From assembly GCF_029335485.1 (NCBI RefSeq), contig NZ_JARJLM010000628.1:1-43765 (forward strand): a stretch of 43,765 nt of DNA, read 5' to 3'. The notes beneath the pieces were generated by a model, which was not told where the DNA came from, made no database searches, and saw nothing but the letters and a program-made list of their open reading frames with translations. The translations under genes were made by a program, and so were the position numbers. This document shows positions 38,925 through 43,765 of the stretch, one piece after another (position 1 is the stretch's first letter; every line of letters begins with the position of its first letter). This DNA comes from Cupriavidus basilensis (GTDB lineage: Bacteria > Pseudomonadota > Gammaproteobacteria > Burkholderiales > Burkholderiaceae).

Positions 38925-41009
38925 TCATGCCGGCGGCTGCGGGACGTTGCCCTGCGATAGCGACGCGATCAGATGATCCGCCGACATCGGGCGTCCGAGC
39001 AGGAAGCCTTGCAGGGAATCGCAGCCGAGGCGGGTCAGGAATTCCTGCTGCGTCGCCGTTTCCACGCCTTCCGCGACAATGCTCAGGTTCAATGTCCGGC
39101 CCAGCGCCACGATGGCCGAGACAATGGCCGCGTCTTCGCTGTCGCGCGCCAGCTCCCTGATAAACCCGCGGTCGATCTTAAGTTCGCTGGCCGGCAGCCG
39201 CTTGAGGTAGAGCAGGCTGGAGTACCCCGTGCCGAAATCGTCGATGGAGATCCGCACGCCCATGCCGTGGAGCTGCTGCAGGATTTGCAGGCTGGCATCG
39301 GCATCGCGCATGGCCGTCGATTCCGTGACTTCGAGGGTCAGGCAGCGCGGTTCCAGTACGTGGCGTGCCAGGGTTTCGCGCACCGTCTCGATCAGGCTGG
39401 CATGCCGGAACTGCAGCGGCGACAGGTTGACCGCGATGCTCCACTCCGGGTGGCCCGCATCGCGCCACTCCCGCATCTGCCGGCAGGCTTCGTCCAGCAC
39501 CCACTCGCCGATCGGCACGATCAGGCCGGTTTTCTCCGCCATTGGAATGAACTGATCCGGCGCGATCAGCCCGTGCGCGGGATGCGCCCAGCGCACCAGT
39601 GCCTCCACGCCGATCACCGGCCCGTTGGGCGCGGTGAGCTTGGGTTGGTACTGCAGGACCAGTTCGCGGCGCTCGATGGCCAGGCGCAGGTCCTGCAGCA
39701 GCTGGAGCTGTTCGTGCACGTTGGCATTCATGGAGCCTTCGAAGAAGCAGATGGTGTTGCGCCCCAGTGCTTTCGCGTGGTACATCGCGGCGTCGGCGTT
39801 CGCCATCAGGTCGTGCTGGAGTTCGCCGTCGCCGGGATAGATGGCGATGCCGATGCTGGTGGACACACGCAGTTCGCGGCCGGCGACCAGGAAGGGCTCC
39901 CGCACGGCGGACAAAACCTTCTCGGCCAGGGTCGCCGCATCCGCCGGTTCGGCAACGCTTGCCAGCAGCACGAATTCATCTCCGCCCAGCCGGGCGATGG
40001 TGTCCTGCGAACGCACGCTGGCCCCGATGCGCTGCGCGACTTCGACCAGCAGCCGGTCGCCGATGGGGTGGCCGTACGCATCGTTGACCGCCTTGAAACC
40101 GTCCAGGTCCATGAACATCAGGGCGAAGCGGCCATGTTCGCGCGCGGCGGCCTGGATCGCCTGGTCGAGCCGGTCCTCCAGCAGCACGCGGTTGGGCAGC
40201 TTGGTGAGGTTGTCGTGCAGCGCCAGGTAGGTCAGTTCCTGGTTGGCTTCGGCCAGCGATTCCGCCAGGATCGCGGTACGGGCTTCCAGGCGCGAGTCGA
40301 GCACGGAGATGATCAGCGCGATGGCCAGCACCGCCAGCGTGGCCACGACGATCACGACCGCCAGCCAGCCGGCATCCATCCCGCCGCGCACGGCACCGCA
40401 AACGCTGCCGAGCGGGAATTCCGCCGCGGCCATGCCGGTGTAGTGCATCCCGACGATGGCAAAGCCCATCACCACGGCGGCGCCCGCCCGCAAGGGCCGG
40501 ACCCAGAGGGACTGGCGGCGCAGGGTGAAGGCCATCCACAGCGCCGTGCCGGAGGCCAGGATGGCGATGGCGATGGACAGGACGAACAGGGACGCGATAT
40601 ACCGGATCCCCGGCGCCATGCGCATCGCGGCCATGCCCGTATAGTGCATGCCGGCCACGCCGCTGCCGGTGAGCAGCGCGCCACCCGCCAGGCGCGGCCA
40701 CGGCAGCGTCTTTTGGCACACCAGCCACAGGGCGAACGCCGAAAAGGCGATGGCGATCAGCAGCGAGAGCAGGGTAATGCCGGGGTCGTAACCCATCGGG
40801 ATCGGCAGGTTGAACGCCAGCATGCCGAGGAAGTGCATCGACCAGATACCCGTGCCCATGGCGCACGCGCCGCCAGCCAGCCACCAATGCGCGGCCCGGC
40901 CCCGCGCGGTGGAGATACGGGCCGCCATGTCCAGCGCGGTATAGGATGCCAGAATCGCTACAAGCAGCGAAAACAGCACGAGCAAACTGTTGTAGCTGCC
41001 AGCCAGCAT
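38925..41009 (-). CDS. MHYT-GGDEF-EAL c-di-GMP signalling protein
   Basis: 694-aa membrane protein. An N-terminal MHYT sensor of about seven membrane helices (residues about 1-235) contains MHFLGM and two MHYTGM motifs, proposed to bind copper or sense a gas. A GGDEF domain (about 275-430) has an intact LGGDEF. An EAL domain (about 440-690) has EALVRW, NLSPLQFR, DDFGTGYSSL and VAEGVET, all conserved. Both cyclase and phosphodiesterase sites therefore look active; the net direction cannot be told. It is transcribed divergently from the SulP gene. Confidence 0.93.
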   Translation of the reverse strand: MLAGSYNSLLVLFSLLVAILASYTALDMAARISTARGRAAHWWLAGGACAMGTGIWSMHFLGMLAFNLPIPMGYDPGITLLSLLIAIAFSAFALWLVCQKTLPWPRLAGGALLTGSGVAGMHYTGMAAMRMAPGIRYIASLFVLSIAIAILASGTALWMAFTLRRQSLWVRPLRAGAAVVMGFAIVGMHYTGMAAAEFPLGSVCGAVRGGMDAGWLAVVIVVATLAVLAIALIISVLDSRLEARTAILAESLAEANQELTYLALHDNLTKLPNRVLLEDRLDQAIQAAAREHGRFALMFMDLDGFKAVNDAYGHPIGDRLLVEVAQRIGASVRSQDTIARLGGDEFVLLASVAEPADAATLAEKVLSAVREPFLVAGRELRVSTSIGIAIYPGDGELQHDLMANADAAMYHAKALGRNTICFFEGSMNANVHEQLQLLQDLRLAIERRELVLQYQPKLTAPNGPVIGVEALVRWAHPAHGLIAPDQFIPMAEKTGLIVPIGEWVLDEACRQMREWRDAGHPEWSIAVNLSPLQFRHASLIETVRETLARHVLEPRCLTLEVTESTAMRDADASLQILQQLHGMGVRISIDDFGTGYSSLLYLKRLPASELKIDRGFIRELARDSEDAAIVSAIVALGRTLNLSIVAEGVETATQQEFLTRLGCDSLQGFLLGRPMSADHLIASLSQGNVPQPPA

Positions 41010-41254
41010 GGGTGTTCCCTTCTCGGTGAGGATCTGATCTGCCTGGGCATTTCCTGCTCTGCGCCCGCGCGGCCGCGTTGCAGAGACAGCGCCAGTTCGG
41101 CTTCGATAACGACATATTGCGCAGTCAACTTTAGAGGATGTTTCGATATGGAGCGAGGTGTGCGTCCTGGGAGCCGCGGGCTTGTGCAGATGCGGCCTCG
41201 CCGGCAGGCTTGTGCCGGCACCGGTGCATGCGGGATCTTCAAGGGGAGCAGGCG

Positions 41255-42937
41255 ATGCGCTTCACCTTGCTGAAGGGCGTCCTGCCCCTGAACCGGGCGG
41301 CGGCGTTGCGCGACGCCCTGGCGGGGCTTACGCTGGCGTCGATGAATATCCCGCAGGTTCTGGGTTATGCGCGCATTGCCGGCATGCCCGCGGTCACCGG
41401 TCTCTACACGGTGTTTCTGCCGCTGGTGGCGTTCGCGTTGTTCGGGGCGTCCCGGCATCTGGTGGTCGCCGCCGACTCGGCGACCGCCACGATCTTTGCC
41501 AGCCGCCTGTCCACCATGGCGCCGGTCGCGAGCGCGGAGTACGTGGCGCTGGCCGGCATGGTGGCCCTGCTTACCGCGGCGATGCTGTTGCTGGCGCGGG
41601 TGTTCAGGCTCGGTTTTCTCGCCGATTTCCTTTCCCGCACGGTACTGGTCGGCTTCCTCGCGGGCGTCGGGGTGCAGGTGGGTATCGCCATGCTTGGCGA
41701 TATGCTGGGCATACCCGTGCATTCCTCCCGCACCACCGAGCAGGTTGCGCTGATCGTGGGTCAACTGCCGCAGGCCCATCTTCCCACCCTGGGCATCTCG
41801 ATGCTCGTGGTGGTCTGTATCCTGGGCGCCAAACGCTACCTGCCACGGCTGCCGGTGCCATTGTTCGCCGTGGTGGGCGCCATCGCCGCCAGCCATGCCT
41901 ATGACTTTGCCGGCCATGGCATCGCCGTGATCGGCCCGATCGCCGGGGGGCTGCCGCATCCGTACCTGCCGGCGGTGAGCTGGCGGCAGACGCTGGAGCT
42001 CGTGCCGGTGGCCGCCTCCTGCTTCGTGATGATCATCGCGCAGAGCGCCGCCGCAAGCCGCAGCTTCGCGGAGCGCTATCGCGAGCGCGTCGACGAAGAC
42101 GCCGACATCCTGGGGCTGGCGGCGGCCAATGCCGCCGCCGCGCTCACCGGCACCTTCGTCGTCAACGGCAGTCCGACGCAGACTGCCATGGCCGATCAGG
42201 CCGGGGCGCGCAGCCAGTTCGCGCAGGTGGTCTTCGCTGGCGTGGTGGTCGTGGTGCTGCTGTTCCTGAGCCAGGCGCTGCAGTATCTTCCCCACTGCGT
42301 GCTTGCCGGCATCGTCTTTACCATCGCAGTCGGCCTGATCAAGGTGAAGGGGCTGCTTGCCATCGGGCGGGAGAGTCCCGGCGAATTCACGCTGGCGCTG
42401 GTGACGGCCGCGGCCGTGGTGGCGATCGGTGTCGAACATGGCATCCTGCTCGCGGTCGCCCTGTCGCTGATGCGGCATGTGCGGCACAGCTATCGTCCGC
42501 ACACCATGGTGCTGGCGCCGGGGCCCGAAGGGCGGTGGCTGCCCGTCGCGGCCAGGCCGGGCATGGAGACCACGCCGGAGATGATCGTCTATCGTTTCGG
42601 TGCGGACCTGTTCTTCGCTAACGATCATTACTTCGTCGACGAGGTCAAGGCGCTGATCGACCATGCGCCGACGACCGTGCGCTGGTTCGTGGTCGACGCG
42701 GGGGCCATCACGGATCTCGACTATTCGGCGGCGCGGTCAGTGCGCGATCTTTGCGACAGCCTGACGCAGCGCGGCGTCAACGTGATCTTTGCGCGGGTCA
42801 ACCACTACCTGCGCGCCGATATGGAACGCCACGGGATCGTGGAAGCCATCGGCGAGCAGTGCATATTCGAGACCCTGCACGATGCACTGGCGGCGGTGGA
42901 TGCCGGCCTTGCCACGGCCGGGACGAACGCAGTGTAG
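41255..42937 (+). CDS. SulP-family anion transporter with STAS domain
   Basis: 560 aa from ATG 41255, preceded by AGGGGAG; the frame is open to 41138. Inner-membrane SulP/SLC26 permease: SMNIPQVLGYARIAGMPAVTGLY at the start, FGASRHLVVAADSATA, and AMADQAGARSQFA in the conserved loop, with 10 to 12 hydrophobic segments. C-terminal STAS domain (about 445-550) has VVDAGAITDLDYSAARSV. Transports sulfate, bicarbonate or dicarboxylates; no carbonic anhydrase neighbour helps choose. Confidence 0.9.
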   Translation: MRFTLLKGVLPLNRAAALRDALAGLTLASMNIPQVLGYARIAGMPAVTGLYTVFLPLVAFALFGASRHLVVAADSATATIFASRLSTMAPVASAEYVALAGMVALLTAAMLLLARVFRLGFLADFLSRTVLVGFLAGVGVQVGIAMLGDMLGIPVHSSRTTEQVALIVGQLPQAHLPTLGISMLVVVCILGAKRYLPRLPVPLFAVVGAIAASHAYDFAGHGIAVIGPIAGGLPHPYLPAVSWRQTLELVPVAASCFVMIIAQSAAASRSFAERYRERVDEDADILGLAAANAAAALTGTFVVNGSPTQTAMADQAGARSQFAQVVFAGVVVVVLLFLSQALQYLPHCVLAGIVFTIAVGLIKVKGLLAIGRESPGEFTLALVTAAAVVAIGVEHGILLAVALSLMRHVRHSYRPHTMVLAPGPEGRWLPVAARPGMETTPEMIVYRFGADLFFANDHYFVDEVKALIDHAPTTVRWFVVDAGAITDLDYSAARSVRDLCDSLTQRGVNVIFARVNHYLRADMERHGIVEAIGEQCIFETLHDALAAVDAGLATAGTNAV

Positions 42938-42950
42938 GCCGGTTGCCGGC
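42938..42950. terminator. Short hairpin between convergent genes
   Basis: GCCGG-TTG-CCGGC directly after the SulP stop and before the LytTR gene's 3' end. No T-run; weak candidate. Confidence 0.25.
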
Positions 42951-42980
42951 CCGCCTCGCCGCTTGGCAGCCTGGCAGTGT

Positions 42981-43765
42981 CTACATCCCCTTGAACCGGT
43001 CGGCGTAGAGGCGGCTCACGCTCAGTTTCTCGGGGCGCTCCCGCAAGGTGAGCGTGAGCCTGCCCGATTCGTCGCGCACGGCGCTGGCGATGGCGGTGTT
43101 GCGCACCACCGTGCCGCGATGGATCTGCCAGAAGCATTGCAGATCGAGCCGTTGCCGAAGCTCGCGCAGCGATGTGCGGATCAGGTGCTCGTGTCCGGCG
43201 GTGACGACGCGCACATACTTGTCGGCGGCCTCGAAATACAGGACGTCGGCGATCGGCACCATGGTGATGGTGTTGCCGGCGCTCGCCTGGATCACCTGCA
43301 GCGGGATGGCGGGTTTGCCGGCGGCGCCGTGCACGCCGGGGCCAAGGAGCATGCGCAGCTGGTCCAGTGCCGTTTCCCACGATGGGCCTGGCGTGTCCGG
43401 GGAGGCGCGCTGCTTCAAGGCCGCCTGCAGGCGCGTGCAGGTCTTCGCGAGCCGGCCGGGCTGCACGGGCTTGAGGATGTAGTCGGCCGCCGCGTGATCG
43501 AATGCGTGCAGCGCGTATTTGTCGTACGCGGTCACGAATACGATGAGCGGGAACGGCGCGCCCGGGTCGGGCCAGTCTTCCGCCAGCGCCTGCGCGGCTT
43601 CGAGTCCGCTCATGCCCGGCATGCGGATATCCAGGAACAGGATGTCCGGTTGCAGCGCCAGGCTTTGCCTGACCGCGGCTTCGCCGTCTCCCACGCTGGC
43701 GACGATGCCAAGCGCCGGCCATAGCCGCGCCAGTTCGGCCTGCAGATCCGCGGCAAGCAGGGGTT
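42981..43765 (-). CDS. LytTR response regulator (AlgR/LytR-like), 5' end outside window
   Basis: Partial. The first Met inside the window (43694) is not the start: the same frame upstream reads PLLAADLQAELARLWPALGIVASVGDG, the usual first helix and strand of a receiver, and runs to the window edge. Only about ten residues, including the acidic pair, are missing. Receiver Asp in LFLDIRMPGMSG, conserved Thr in FVTAYDKYAL and Lys in ILKPVQ. The LytTR DNA-binding domain has VLYFEAADKYVRVVT, LIRTSLREL and FWQIHRGTVVRN. A sensor histidine kinase is expected upstream outside the window. Confidence 0.9.
   Translation of the reverse strand, partial: PLLAADLQAELARLWPALGIVASVGDGEAAVRQSLALQPDILFLDIRMPGMSGLEAAQALAEDWPDPGAPFPLIVFVTAYDKYALHAFDHAAADYILKPVQPGRLAKTCTRLQAALKQRASPDTPGPSWETALDQLRMLLGPGVHGAAGKPAIPLQVIQASAGNTITMVPIADVLYFEAADKYVRVVTAGHEHLIRTSLRELRQRLDLQCFWQIHRGTVVRNTAIASAVRDESGRLTLTLRERPEKLSVSRLYADRFKGM

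Noticed and set aside
38973-41273. 766-codon plus-strand ORF
   Set aside because: Antisense to the MHYT-GGDEF-EAL gene; no recognisable domain and compositionally biased.
40958-42664. 568-codon minus-strand ORF
   Set aside because: Antisense to the SulP transporter; His/Gly/Arg-rich shadow.
1-43765. CRISPR arrays, tRNA/rRNA genes, intact transposases, toxin-antitoxin or phage-defence genes
   Set aside because: Looked for on both strands; no regularly spaced repeats, cloverleaf-like genes or characteristic protein motifs were seen.

Overview
The window is high-GC DNA with long ORFs and strong antisense shadow ORFs. Several features suggest a betaproteobacterium of the order Burkholderiales, probably a Cupriavidus/Ralstonia-type soil organism: two complete Bug/TctC-type periplasmic receptors plus a C-terminal remnant, many IclR-type regulators beside catabolic operons, and a LivHMGFK ABC importer. 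This placement is inference from gene content; there is no rRNA or other marker gene. No tRNA, rRNA, CRISPR array, intact insertion sequence or phage gene was recognised.

Layout. (1) 1-4.5 kb, signalling: an MBL-fold hydrolase, then a PAS-histidine kinase-receiver hybrid followed by a receiver-coiled coil-class III cyclase. (2) 4.7-11.4 kb, minus-strand catabolic operon: RraA/HMG-CHA-aldolase-like, D-2-hydroxyacid dehydrogenase, Bug receptor, SMP-30 lactonase, a 59-aa ORF coupled on both sides, a LigI-like amidohydrolase, a second Bug and a Bug C-terminal remnant. Its divergent IclR regulator is a frameshifted, truncated pseudogene, but a palindromic operator remains. (3) 11.4-14.7 kb: a GNAT remnant, a NemR-like TetR, and a divergent OYE-SnoaL-SDR operon with two inverted copies of an operator. 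(4) 14.7-15.2 kb: a scar with a possible LysR start. (5) 15.2-19.2 kb: an AraC/PobR-like regulator divergent from SDR-FAD dehydrogenase-NIPSNAP. (6) 19.2-24.0 kb, minus: Gfo/Idh/MocA, TIM-barrel isomerase/dehydratase-like, acyl-CoA dehydrogenase, CoA-transferase. (7) 24.3-31.6 kb, plus: 35-aa leader ORF, SDR, LivHMGFK, epimerase-type enzyme, SDR. (8) 31.7-38.9 kb: two near-duplicate IclR regulators, an FAD dehydrogenase-NIPSNAP pair, an AroE-like dehydrogenase, and an FAD-dehydrogenase/MlaC chimera. (9) 38.9-43.8 kb: MHYT-GGDEF-EAL protein, SulP transporter and a LytTR response regulator cut by the window end.

How it may work together. Regions 5 to 8 look like one dispersed catabolic regulon. 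An ABC importer brings in a small acid, and SDR, Gfo and AroE-like enzymes oxidise ring or side-chain hydroxyls. KstD-like flavoproteins, each paired with a NIPSNAP protein, would introduce double bonds, and a CoA-transferase and acyl-CoA dehydrogenase handle CoA esters. An alicyclic hydroxy- or oxo-acid (cyclohexanecarboxylate, shikimate or quinate-like) is a reasonable guess for the substrate, not a demonstrated one. Two shared DNA elements tie these regions together. The first is a promoter with an overlapping TTCAATAnTTGAA dyad at 24.06, 32.6 and 36.07 kb, probably the site of the paired IclR proteins. The second is a 32-bp element shared by the regions upstream of 16.2 and 24.3 kb, probably linked to the AraC protein.

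The most unusual object is the gene at 36950-38875. It joins about 465 residues of a KstD-like flavoprotein, lacking its C-terminal active-site segment, in frame to an apparently complete mature MlaC/Ttg2D phospholipid-binding domain without a signal peptide.
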